64,000 nucleotides of DNA from Aaosphaeria pasadenensis (lineage: Eukaryota; Ascomycota; Dothideomycetes; Pleosporales), in the NCBI GenBank assembly GCA_022813625.1, contig JAKLMB010000005.1, positions 930,001 to 994,000 of the forward strand, written 5' to 3'. A program made the position numbers and the translations under genes. The notes under the pieces were generated by a model. The model made no database searches and was not told where the DNA came from. It saw only the letters and a list, made by a program, of their open reading frames with translations. Positions 44,853 through 55,814 of this stretch are shown piece by piece; position 1 is the stretch's first letter; the number at the start of each line of letters is the position of its first letter.

Positions 44853-45420
44853 ACGATGAAGTTCATCATGGTCTTTTGATATCCGCGCAAGTTTCCACAT
44901 GAATGCGTTCTCGCTCGTGGGTACTGCTACAGGACGAAAGGCAGAGATATAGTTGAACATCGTATGAAGGGAGATCATCAGGGCTTTGTAAGGCAACATG
45001 TCGGTGGCAAGTACACAGAAGATTGTCTGTAGGTACTTTGCATAAGTCTGATGAATCAAACGAAACTAGTATAGTTTAGAAGCAGATGTCCAATGCACCA
45101 TGCTGTTAAAAATATAGATTCAATGTAGCTGACCCTTGCAGGCATTATAGGCGCCATGATCGATCCAACTCCACCATGATCGGCAACATCCCGCAGTCTA
45201 ATGTGCAGCTGTGCGGGCATGTCACACACTCGACCTGTGCCATTGGAGTGACACAACGCCACTATGGGGGCTGAACACAAGGCTGAAAATTCAGTATTCC
45301 GTATCCTCCCCCATCATCTACACATAAGGCAGTAAGAACGTCCTACCAAAATCAGATCCAATGTAGCGACGACTCGAACGCCTCACTAACTCATTGTTGG
45401 CTTCGCTCGCGACCACCACG
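44853..45420. other. Intergenic
   Basis: No gene or repeat recognised between the MYND gene and the next plus-strand gene. Confidence 0.5.
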
Positions 45421-47748
45421 ATGAGTATACGCGCAGCCTTCTTTAACTACGTTGAACTCGACCACCGTGACTATTCTGACGGAATCAGTCATGATCATTC
45501 CGCACCAGATGATTTGAGGTCGGCAGGACAAGACATGACTCCCCGTGTTGGCTGGCGACGGACAATGTGGACTCGCTTCAGACGATGTGATTATCCAGAC
45601 TGGAAGATTGGCCTCTCCGTCGGCTTCTATACTTCTGTATTGGTCCTGCTCAGCAATATTATCCTCCTCTTTATTGGCTGTTTCTCCGCTGGGGGTATGA
45701 TCGATGGTATTGGCACAATCGCGCAGGGCAGACCTGATAGAATTCAGCGTCTAAGCACTACTTATCACATCTTCATCAACATCATGAGCACAGTACTATT
45801 GGTGTCAAGTAACTACGCAATGCAGATCCTGTGTTCGCCGACGAGGTTTGAGGTCGATGCCGCGCATGCACAGGGCATGATGCTGGATATCGGGCTTGTA
45901 AGCATGCACAATCTGAGGTTTGTGGCGAGAAGGCGAGCCATTTTATTTTGGATTCTTGCGTGCAGCTCGGTACCACTGCATGTTTTGTGAGATTACCCTT
46001 TGCTCTGAGTGATAAAGTGTCTCGCTGACTTTATTGTGCTAGTTACAATTCTGCGGTATTTCAAGTCACAGCTGGCCAGGATTATGTCGTCGAAATGGCT
46101 TATGAAGGCGCCGAAGCGACAAAGGGATGGAAAAGGTTGGAGAATGATCAGTGGAGGCATCTCTACGACTCGCCATATGTTCCAGGCTATGGTAATCTGC
46201 GACTGATTGTAACAGAAGTCGCCTTTGGGGTGTTTTTGCACTCCAATTTCACCTTCTCCTACGAATTACTCGACTACAAGGCTCCACGATATAAAACCTC
46301 AACCGGCTGCGACTGGACACCAAGACCAATGACCAATAACAACATGATGCTACCATTCTCTAAATAGACCTCATCTCACAGAACTATTCGTCATTGCTGG
46401 TACAGGACTACCGCGCAACCACGACTGTTTCGCGCCTAGAAAAATTCTCACTTCCTTTATATGAACTCTCCAAACCGGAGACAGTGAGTCTTGGAGGTAG
46501 AGACGGACCCTATCCTCTATGTTCCGATTTACCATGCGCCGACGGCGGAAAGTCATGTTCCCCAACAGCATGGTTGGTACATGAACCCCTTCGTATCGGC
46601 TATGCATTGGCACAGCCGGTTGAGCATTCAAGTAAAGTGCAGATTGGTCTTTACTTCATGTTAATTGTGGTCATTGCAAACGCATTGAAATCGATTTCTA
46701 TCTACTTGACAATGCGGGAGTGTGCCGATGGCCATTTAATTACCATTGGAGATGCACTTGCATCATACTTGGAGAATCCAGAGCAAGAGCCTAAAGAGAA
46801 TTCCATTTCGAACAGGATTGAACTGGCAAAAGTTCGTACGATGCGTCGGGGCCATCTCTGGCGTCACAAATCCACTCATATATTCTGGCTTTAAGGCGGC
46901 GGCAGACTATGGTCCAGCCTTCTGCTGTAAGTATTCATGACCCGATTGCCGATCATCGTTCAGCTGACATTAGTGTCTAGTCCATTTCTAGCCTTTATGT
47001 GTATAGCATTGCTAGCTCTCTCCCTTCGTGACCCTGAACCCACGTTTTATTCCAGCTGAGGTACGTCCTCCCAGCTTCTGCTCCAGTTCACCCACTCATC
47101 CTTCACCACGAAAGATAGCATCTTCACTGCCTGGTTTGCCAACACGCCCCAAGTATTGCTCTCTATCGCTTACTTCAGCATCAACCGTCTCTGTACTCCA
47201 TTTGCAGCGTTATCGAATGGAACAACTTCGGCCTCCACAGAAAAGGTCTCCGTGTATCCTCGCCCTCCCACCTCCAACGGAAAACCCACTTCCTCCAGAT
47301 TCCCTGGCGCTGGTCCCTCCCACTAACCTGTACATCGGGCTTCCTACACTGGCTCCTATCGCAGACGTTATTCCTCGTCCGCTTCGAGAAGCGCAAAGTC
47401 GACGGGTCGCTGTATCCTGATGAGTCGAAATGTGCATGTGGGTACTCACCGTTGAGTTTCCTCATCTTCACGCTTTGCTTTCTGGGATTGTTCCTGGTGC
47501 TGTTGTGGATTGTACTCAGGAGGGTTACGGCGTGGATGCCACCAGCGGGTCATAGCAGCTTGGTTATTAGTGCAGCGTGCCGGCCGCCTGAGGAGGACAT
47601 GTATGCGCACTGGGGGAAGGTCAAGTGGGGATTAGTAGTTAAGGGGGCAGGGTGCGAAGAGGAGAAGGTGTGGTGTAGCTTCACGAGTGGATCTGTCCGC
47701 CTGCCTCTAGGCGTTGGTGATGGCCAAAAGGCAGAAGGGGAAGATTGA
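45421..47748 (+). pseudogene. DUF6536-type membrane protein gene, probably broken
   Basis: Fungal polytopic membrane protein family of unknown function. Early exons are sound: 45421-45986, 46043-46191, then 46368 onward, giving WKIGLSVGFYTSVLVLLSNI, NYAMQILCSPTRFEVDAAHA and, later, MLIVVIANALKSISIYLTM. The 3' part is also clear: LHRKGLRVSSPSHLQRKTHF and FLHWLLSQTLFLVRFEK, ending at 47748. Between about 46820 and 47215 the frame breaks: a TGA near 47057 interrupts the membrane segment, and after ANTPQVLLSIAYFSINRLCT a one-base shift is needed to reach EWNNFGLHRKGL. No normal intron repairs both. I therefore call it a probable pseudogene; complex splicing is the alternative. Confidence 0.6.
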
Positions 47749-49035
47749 GGCACCCAGTCCAATGGTTCAATGAGATCAGAACAAATCTGAATCATAGCAA
47801 ACTGTATTATCGAGTCAATGGATGGGATTGTTGGATAGAAGGTCTGTTACAAGGCTCATTTTCGCGTAGATTAATGATTCATAAGACTTACCGACAAGTC
47901 ATATATATATGCAGCACGCTACTCTTGACGATAGGCCTAGTCTTGGTTATCGATGTGGAGAATTGCCGACAGCAGAAATGCACCGATTTTTCTGGAGATC
48001 TCAACTCAAGTACACCAACATTCCAAAAGAACGTCTTGGACTGTGGGATAATTGCGCAGCCATTTGCATAGGGCACAGTGTAGTCGCGGTCACTCCACAC
48101 GGGGTGATGCACATCCTTTCATCTCCGCAAAAGCCATTGAAATCAGACTTCTACAATCAGCTATCTTGTCACGATCTCGTGACGGGTGAAACGATCAACC
48201 AAACTATAACACTTAGCGACTCGGTAGCGATTGCTACAGTGGTTACTTCAACTCTCTACTCTCAAGAAAAGTTCTAACTTCCTGTTACGACTTTAGAAGA
48301 CGTCACTGTGCTATACCAACTGAGCTGCTGCGGAAGGGCAGTATCTGAGCACCATCATGCAAACCTGACCAATAGGTAAACCATTGAAGCTATGAGCACG
48401 AGCAGTCCAGTCGTACTCAAGGACGGCCGTTCCCGTTGTACCTATTGCGGCACCGGCGATTTGTCGATGCGGGGTCTAGAGTGGGATTTTGCCGCAATCT
48501 CAATCTGGTCTAATTTCGGCGGTGATACTATTAATTCCCCGAAGTAGTTTCCAATAATGTACAGAGGTATGGCATGGTATGGTACGAGTATAGAATTAGT
48601 TTCCGTCCGTGAGTAGCCTCCCGTAGGACATGAAGGGCGCACCGAGTGCCCCGGTAGGGGACAAGGGCGTTTCTAGTGTGTGTTGCTTATGTACAACAAG
48701 CCTTTCTAGTCGCCGTTCTCCTCCCTGCGAGTAACAAAGAAGATCAAATCTCGTCTCGTACAATGTACAGAGGGTAGGCACATCGGGTCGTACACCTGTT
48801 AGTATCATGTACACTTTAACCTTAATCAGCTACCTTACAGCAAATAAGAGGCTGTAGATGCATGTATTATGCCTCATGTCTGCTAAAAACGCTAGCAGGT
48901 GTACGACCCGATGTGCCTACCCTCTGTACCCCTCGTACAAGGTATTAGGTATAAACTTCACAGGTGGGGTATAAAAGCAATTGAAGTTGCACGATCGTTT
49001 CTCAGAACGTTTCTCGCACATCACCCACCGAAACA
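47749..49035. other. Intergenic with long perfect inverted repeat
   Basis: No convincing gene. Open frames around 47745-48277 contain a possible hydrophobic segment but no family features. The 34-base inverted repeat at 48765-48929 is listed separately. Confidence 0.45.
48765..48929. repeat. Perfect 34-bp inverted repeat, 97-bp loop
   Basis: The arm at 48765-48798 (starting GTACAGAGGGTAGG) is the exact reverse complement of 48896-48929 (ending CCTACCCTCTGTAC). The loop between is AT-rich. It ends 106 bases before the hydrolase start codon, inside its promoter. Perfect identity suggests a recent origin, as a foldback element or local inverted duplication. Confidence 0.85.
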
Positions 49036-50120
49036 ATGGGCACTCCCCTTCATCACGCGACTGTGTCGACCTACGTTTACAAAAACACGAATGGTCTTGC
49101 TCTGTCTCTGGACGTATGGCGGCCCACACCACCCGCAGTTTCGACCTCCAACGATGATGCCAATGTCGCCTTGGTACATTTCCATGGAGGCTTTCTGGTA
49201 AGTGGCCTGCTCTTTCAAACAAGCCGAAACGACCGTTATGGATCGCTAACTGTGTGCGATGACAGATTGTCGGAGAAAAGACTACCTTCCCCCCCTACTG
49301 GTTGATTAATGCGTGCCTGCGCCGCGGCTGGACTTATGTCACACCCGCATACCGTCTCTTGCCCGAGACTCCTGGTTTAGACATCATCGACGATGCACTC
49401 GACGCTGCGCAGTGGGTTGCGAAGAATGTATCTGAGCGTTTGGTGATCGCAGGATCTAGCGCCGGCGGCTTCTTAGCATTGTCGGTCGCAACCAGGTTGG
49501 TCGAACCCAAACCTGTTGCGACTCTGTGCGTATACGGCATACTCGACCTGACTGCAGAGCGATACATTAATCCGGGTAAACCGGTTTTAGGAAGTCAACT
49601 CGTGCCTAACGTAAGCACAGTTCTCTATGAGATGGAAGCTGTGCGTGATGGCGATGAGCTGGACGGATATGCCTTCCCTGATGATCTGTTGACCGATAAG
49701 CGTATGTCTTGGATAAATGCTGTACATCAAGAAGCGATATACCCAGACCTTTTATCTAGGAGTCAAGGTCTCGCTGCGATGATACGCACTAGCGGACCCA
49801 CAAGCATACCCGAAGCTTATCGCGCTCTGTTTCCAAGCACTTTCGGAGCGAGCAAGGATATGCCTCCGGTAGCATTCCTACACGGAGGGCAGGATGACCT
49901 TGTCGACGCCAGTCAGAGTATCCAAGTGTCAGAACGCCTGCAAGGACTTGGCGTTGATATTATTTGTGAAGTGGTTCCAGGCAAAGGACATGGTTTTGAC
50001 GCAGGAATAGCTGCAGAGATTGATGTCGAAGAAGCGCAGGGTGTTCACAACCCCGTGTATACCAAACTGAGAAGTGTTCTCGGTTTTATTGACAATGCTG
50101 TTAGAGGTAGTAGTAAATAG
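49036..50120 (+). CDS. Alpha/beta hydrolase (hormone-sensitive-lipase-like esterase)
   Basis: Serine hydrolase acting on ester or similar bonds. Exons 49036-49197 and 49266-50120 (68-base intron) give 338 residues. The oxyanion-hole motif HFHGGF is at about residues 48-53. The nucleophile elbow GSSAGG puts the catalytic Ser at about 119. HGGQDDLVD supplies the Asp and GKGHGFD the His. No signal peptide, so it is probably cytosolic. The short N-terminal part and HGG motif place it in the HSL/family IV group seen in detoxification and secondary metabolism. The substrate is unknown. A foldback repeat lies in its promoter. Confidence 0.88.
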
Positions 50121-51973
50121 ATGTATGTCAAGCGGGCTCGTCGACCAAGTCGACAGCTCTACCAAACTCTTAGGCCTTAGACCTTATGCCAGCAAGGCAA
50201 GTCTTGGGACTTCTCTCATGTGCGCGGGTGCACTTCAGGAGCTGGGTACTGGATTTCTTTACAATCGCAAAATTACTGCCATTACCACTTGAAAGACGCC
50301 TACGGAGACAGGTTGCCTCATACCTCAATATGATGTATAATACTGTCAACAATTGCGCGTTTTACACCATAACACAGTTGAGTATTGCCTCCAGCCTAAA
50401 CATACGTACATGTATGAGAAGGATTCGATGATTTTCGTTTGTGGCAGAAACAATAGGTTGCGAATACCTTTTGTTTGGTGGAAAGTAGTTCAGACAGTCA
50501 CTTCAGATGGCAATCATGACGGGGTGACGTTGCTCGCTACCTACCAACACCCCCACAAGTGTCCCTCCCGCCAAGGCGTCTACGGTAGCCTCGAGACAAG
50601 GGGGCAAGATTCCAGCATAGTGGATCAAAGGCATGCATAATCTATACTGCGTACTGAAAAGGAAATAATGAAAGGGTAGAAAGGAGTGGAGAAGAGCGAG
50701 GTTGTCGACAAAAGTCAAACGGCGTGCCTCAATCTGTCATACTCGTACTCGTACATGTATGGCAGACACATTCAGGAAAGTCCAGTTGGGGAAGTTCGTT
50801 GCGGCCCGATCCGGGGTTTGATTAACACGACCAGGTTATCTAGCCCTAGAGCTTGGATTAGAGCTTTACGAGCACTCCATCGACATCTGGGTCATAATCA
50901 TTGTCCTGTCTGAGCTGAGGTACGGCCACCATCCGTGGAAGTTCGCCATCAACACATGGTGTGAGGTTAAGGACGACTGGAAACTGCGCGAGCCATGCTG
51001 CAAGAGTTACTACAACGCACTCGATACAACGGCGGCCGCCAGTGCTGACAGGTGCATTTCCGAAGTCCATTACCTAGTTGCCTTCATATCCACATTCATG
51101 ACATCGCGGCCAAGCAGTATTACTACGATCATGATTGACGCAGGACCTGACCAGTATATACCCATTGAAAGCCTTCGTCTCGCTTTGATGATCAATCCAT
51201 CGCCACCCATAGACTGACAGCAGCAAACGGCTTCAAGGATGCCGACTGACATAATAGGAGATTGATCATGCTACCACTTTATCGACGCGATAATTGGGTT
51301 GCTCGCGCTTAAGGTTAAAGCCACGCAGTTGGCTAAACGCTCAGCGTTGCCTCAACTCATATTGGAGACTGTTCAGTCCACCCAGAGGCATAACGCCGAG
51401 GTATGAGGGAATTGTCCCAAACTATTCTCGAATAACTCCCGACCAATCGGCTCTACTGTCCCCTAACTTGAATGGGCGATGAATCTCACGCAATGGTCGA
51501 AATAATGAGCTGAGGACGAAGGGATGACAAACTTGGGCTTTGTCCCACATCGGCTGTACTGGAACACTGATTTCTCTTCCTTGTTTGATAAACCTGACCT
51601 CTCTCTTGTCTAATGACAATTTACTTCTCTCGTTCAAGGTTTTCAAACAAAATTTCATACGTAAACACTACCGAAACTTAGGACCGTTATACCATTGGAG
51701 ACAATTGTGCTTTAATTTTGGAATATCCAGCACAAGCTTCTGTATTCGTGGCCAGGTCCTGCTCCATCGGAAGATTCCAGCTGTATTTCCGGCTCGCTTT
51801 CGCCGCATGACATATTGAGAGTTAAGAGTTTCATTTGGCTGGCCATCTGAGTGCATGCTCGGCGAAGCGAAAGAATTCAAGAATTCAAGGCACCACCATC
51901 TCACCAAGACAGGTTTTCGTACCTTCAACAAAAGCTGTCTTTGCTTGACGACTTACGAAGACGTTGTACCATT
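50121..51973. other. Intergenic, about 1.85 kb
   Basis: No gene supported on either strand. Several short open frames lack start context, family features or splice partners. No repeat or RNA gene recognised. Confidence 0.45.
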
Positions 51974-52858
51974 ATGACAAGACATACGAATGAGGCCCGA
52001 GCGGCACTTCCAAAAGGATCACGCATAGATGCCGGCAAGGTCAGAGATGGACTTGTCAGGAGGGCAAAAAGCAGACCAAGGGGGGAAGCTCCGGGTGAGA
52101 CTCGTGTCGATGTGAGTATATCGTCATAGACTATAAGTCAATCACCTCGCAGTTTTCGTACAGCATGCCCCTCACATCCGATGCTCTCAATACCCAAGGC
52201 TTACATCTGCCTCTAGCGACGTCGTGTGCAACTTCGAATTGCCCAACGAAATTATCGGCAGCGTCAGGAACAGATGATCACTTCCTTGGAGAGTAAAAAT
52301 ACACATTTGAAATGCGTCATCGATCAACTTGATCAAACACTTTCAAGATTTAACGAAGCTGTTTCGAGATTAGAAGACATCCAAGCAGACTCGGAACTTA
52401 AAAGTGAATTGAAGGAAGTACAGAAAACCTTCGTCTGTCTTACCAAAAGTGCCATCGAAGAAGAGGAAACCGCCGAGGGGCCATCTGGTAAAGGAGCAGA
52501 AGTTGGAGGCAATTTTACCGAGGAGTTCCTCGGCGGTACATGTACACACCAATCTGCAACACCAATTACTACCAACGATCCATTTACAGTCTCACGGCGC
52601 CCAGCGGAGCTCGGTGCAATTGCTTCGCAATCTACTTCCAGTCTTTTACCGAATCATGGCAGCACCGCCATGGAAACGCCTTCCCCTGTTAGGCCATCGC
52701 CAATATCAGATTCCTCTTCCGTTCCATTTGAGAGGCCCCCATCAACAGTTAACCAGGTATCGGGTCAAACTGAATTACAAGATGACGAGGTCTCGGAGCT
52801 GCTACCATTTGGTCTCATCATATTTATGCCATCAAACCCTGGCCCTTACAGTGTCTGA
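51974..52858 (+). CDS. bZIP transcription factor, fungal pathway-regulator type
   Basis: Exons 51974-52111 and 52217-52858 with a 105-base intron give 259 residues. The basic region RRRVQLRIAQRNYRQRQEQM spans the splice site and starts at about residue 47. It has Leu where classical bZIP proteins have Asn (QLRIAQR instead of QNRxAQR), seen in a subgroup of fungal bZIPs. A short zipper follows with leucines at seven-residue spacing (LESKNTHLKCVIDQL), then another coil (LSRFNEAVSRLEDIQADSEL). The remaining 130 residues are Ser/Pro/Thr-rich and unstructured. It is probably nuclear. No target can be assigned; it lies about 1.9 kb after the hydrolase gene. Confidence 0.8.
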
Positions 52859-54347
52859 AAGATTCGTACCTGCAAGGCACTGTCTGCGCACACCACTGTA
52901 TTAGCTAGTCTTTGTTTTTCTTGAAGAATGCTTGCGGAGCAATTTGGCTTAGTGACCTCCAGATCCAAAGTCCAGCAAATACTGAAAATCGAAACGAATG
53001 ACTATATGAAGCGCCTTAAGTTCACTTCGCAGACGTCATTCTCGCCCCTGGCTGTTTATCATTCAACATGATCTCTGACGAGGGGATATGAGTTCTAACG
53101 AAATAAGATCCCTCCCTCGCTGTACGATAGGTAGATTCTATATCCTCTACCAAGATCAAGACTTCCAACATAGATCTCACATAGACAGAATTCTGGCAGT
53201 ATAAGTCCTCTACGAGCACTTTGCGTTTATCAAGTTAGTGATGAGAAGCAAATATTACGACTATTTGTGGTGAGCTATGCTACTGATAGGTTTTGGGGCT
53301 CGAACACGGACTAAATATATGGACTACTGGTAGTCAATTGCGCATCATTGTTTTTTTTGAGCCTCGCAACATGCCTCTGCAATTATCCTTGTCAAGGAAT
53401 CGAAGACCTCGATTCGGATTTCTTGCTATACATGATAGGTCCAATTGTTCAAAGGACCCACAATACTGGGCTAGAATGGGTTGTGTCTGTGTGGAGTTCA
53501 ATTCTGTGTTACAGTCGGATTTGCAGGAAATGTACGCCGAGGTACCGAAGGTGATGCTCCTTAGCTCGGAGGATTGGTCGCAAGCTCTACCTGATCCGTA
53601 TTTAAGCTTCTCTGAATTCCAGTCATGCATGAGTAGCGGCGGCTCATAATACACTAATAATTTTTAAGTCGGTCTGTTCTCAATCGCTCGCTGTCGGTTA
53701 ACGGACAGCTTATAACAACGATTAAGGATAGAGTAGCGACATTGAAGACCGTGGGCGCGCCAATGCAGACCGACTTAAAAATTATTAAAGTATCACAGTG
53801 TTCGCCCAATTGGTCACTTAGGGCTGGCATCATGCTGCAGGTACCGAGCATCACATGTCAAAAATACTATACACTGTTAAAGAATTACTGGAACCATTAT
53901 CTACATCAACTCCTAGCAGGCAAGTGGTCTGAAGTGTCTCTATTCAGATGTGCTCTGTATCGACAATAGAGTGATGGTTATGGTGTTTCACTATTCGCCT
54001 TTCTTTAAGACAACCATCTAGGTGCAATGCAATTGTCGCCGTGCTTATGGAAGACGTATGCGGCATCGTGCCTCGATGAGGTATCATGCTATCATAACAT
54101 TAAGCAGGCGCTTACCCGTGCGCCAAACTGCCAAGTGTAAGACGTACTTATAAACCGGTGTTCGTATTACAGTCTAAAGACAGATGCCTCGGGACTTTTA
54201 CTTTGAGCACTCAAATTGAGCTCAAGTTTAATAATCATTTAGAGGTTCACGACCAACAGATTATGATATATACATTTATATGCCCCAGACCTAGGGTTTC
54301 TACAATCTCACGACGCCGAACTCGATACACATCGCTCAACATTCGAG
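52859..54347. other. Intergenic, contains a MITE
   Basis: No gene supported. The frame at 53293-53649 is open but has no recognised features. A 133-bp inverted-repeat element lies at 53655-53787. Confidence 0.45.
53655..53787. mobile_element. 133-bp MITE with 22-bp perfect terminal inverted repeats (TA target)
   Basis: TAATAATTTTTAAGTCGGTC plus TG (53655-53676) is exactly the reverse complement of 53766-53787. The terminal TA on each side fits a TA target-site duplication, as used by Tc1/mariner-type transposases. The 89-base interior is non-coding. No autonomous partner is in the window. Confidence 0.85.
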
Positions 54348-55232
54348 ATGGATTGGACTACGCTCCTACCTGGGAGCAAACTCGTTAAAATCTTGCTTGT
54401 TGTATTCGCCATCTTCAACGTCAAAAATCTGCCCTTTATATGGCATGTATGTGATGCATACAGTGTGGACAAAATTCTTCGTACTAAATATTGTTAGTAT
54501 CGTATATTTCGCACTATATATGCGCGCATCAACTTCAAGCCTCGCCGTCATGCAGATCCGAATTGCCTATTCCTACCTGCCATAACCACATCGCATGCGC
54601 CGTTGCTGGAGATAGATTTTAACATGCACAAATCCAACTCCACCTACCTTACTGACGCTGACAACGCCCGCATCAATTGTGCCCTGTTCCTTATGGGTGA
54701 TGAGCTCGCTCTCACCCCTTGGTCTACGAAACCACGGCTTGTACTGGGCGGAACACAATGCGCATTCAGGAAGGAGATCAAAGCGTACAAGTCCTATGAG
54801 ATGTGGACTCGCTTAATCGCATGGGATGATAAATGGCTCTATGCTATCACCCATTTTGTTGAAAAGGGAAAATTCAAACCTGTTTCTTACCTACACATCG
54901 AGAATGAGGAGGAATTGGAGCCTTTGCTGGCGCTATCTGCTGAACAGAAGGCTGAACATGCGGAAACTAATCGGAAGGCTGTGTTTGCTTCCGTTGCTAC
55001 GCGTGCTGTCTTTAAGCAGGGCTGGCAAACCATACAGCCGGAGGAGATGTTTCGTCGCGCAGGTCTTTTGCCTGATGATGAGGAGGGCAGAGAGAGAATT
55101 GAGGGTATTCGGAAGCGAAATTTGGCTATATTTGAAGCGGAAGGCAACAGTTGGGACAGTTTGCATGCTACATTCTTCGATGAAACAAGTTTGGCGCTGG
55201 CACGCTATACCGATTTGTTTACGCGCGGTTAA
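54348..55232 (+). CDS. Thioesterase-like (THEM6/hot-dog-fold) protein
   Basis: Member of the acyl-thioesterase-like hot-dog family that includes THEM6 and many fungal cluster proteins. Exons 54348-54446 and 54498-55232 (51-base intron) give 277 residues. The N-terminal MDWTTLLPGSKLVKILLVVF and AIFNVKNLPFIWH form a hydrophobic anchor. The family core DFNMHKSNSTYLTDADNARI is followed by GGTQCAFRKEIKAYKSYEMW and DDKWLYAITHFV. The Asn/His residues of the core occupy the usual positions of the hot-dog active region. The second half is charged and helical. Acyl-CoA hydrolysis is expected but not proven for fungal members. It precedes a Zn2Cys6 gene and two enoyl-CoA hydratase/isomerase genes. Confidence 0.85.
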
Positions 55233-55814
55233 GATTTTTGGATGAGAGGAGAGCTTCGAGCAACCCCAAGTAGCCTCCATCATACCACGAAACGCCTGTC
55301 TTTAGCCATAGATAAAAGCAGATTTCAAGACTGCTTTACATAGCGAGATCGTTTGGGTGCTTCGAACAAGTTAAGCGCAAGGTTGTTGAAGCGAAACTAG
55401 ATGATGTTATAGATCTTAGATAATCAATAAAGTAATAACCAATCTTCTTGCTCTGAATTGTAGTTCTTAAATTTAGTCATAGGGTACCTCCATTGGAACC
55501 AAACCGGATGTTCATAGACCCCAAGATATTCAGAATGATAGTCTAGGCAGAAGCACAGGTAGTTACAGGTCGTTCGGAATTCATGGCATGTCTCATTCTC
55601 CCTATTCAAGCAAAAGGCGATGCTGTGTTTAGACTGCCGTTGGTTGTTTGATTCACTATGGTAGCGGAACAGCTAACTAGTTGTGCTTTGATGAAGGTAG
55701 TTAATTTTGCCGAGGCATTCGGGTAGCTAGCAAGGTATTCTCCCTACATGAACATTCTCCATGGCCTTCAACACCTAGCATTGGGAAACGTTCTACTCGC
55801 TCACTTCGATCCAC
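55233..55814. other. Intergenic
   Basis: 3' region of the thioesterase-like gene and upstream region of the regulator gene; nothing else recognised. Confidence 0.5.

Noticed and set aside
47745..48277. Two overlapping frames downstream of the DUF6536 gene
   Set aside because: A possible hydrophobic segment is present but frames conflict and no splice model gives a coherent protein.
48285..48332. Minus-strand stretch resembling the 5' half of a tRNA (GCTCAGTTGGTATAGC D-arm)
   Set aside because: The anticodon arm has a 10-base loop and no T-arm or matching acceptor strand follows, so it is at best a tRNA fragment.
53293..53649. 118-codon plus-strand frame beside the MITE
   Set aside because: Composition is not convincingly protein-like and no homologous family was recognised.
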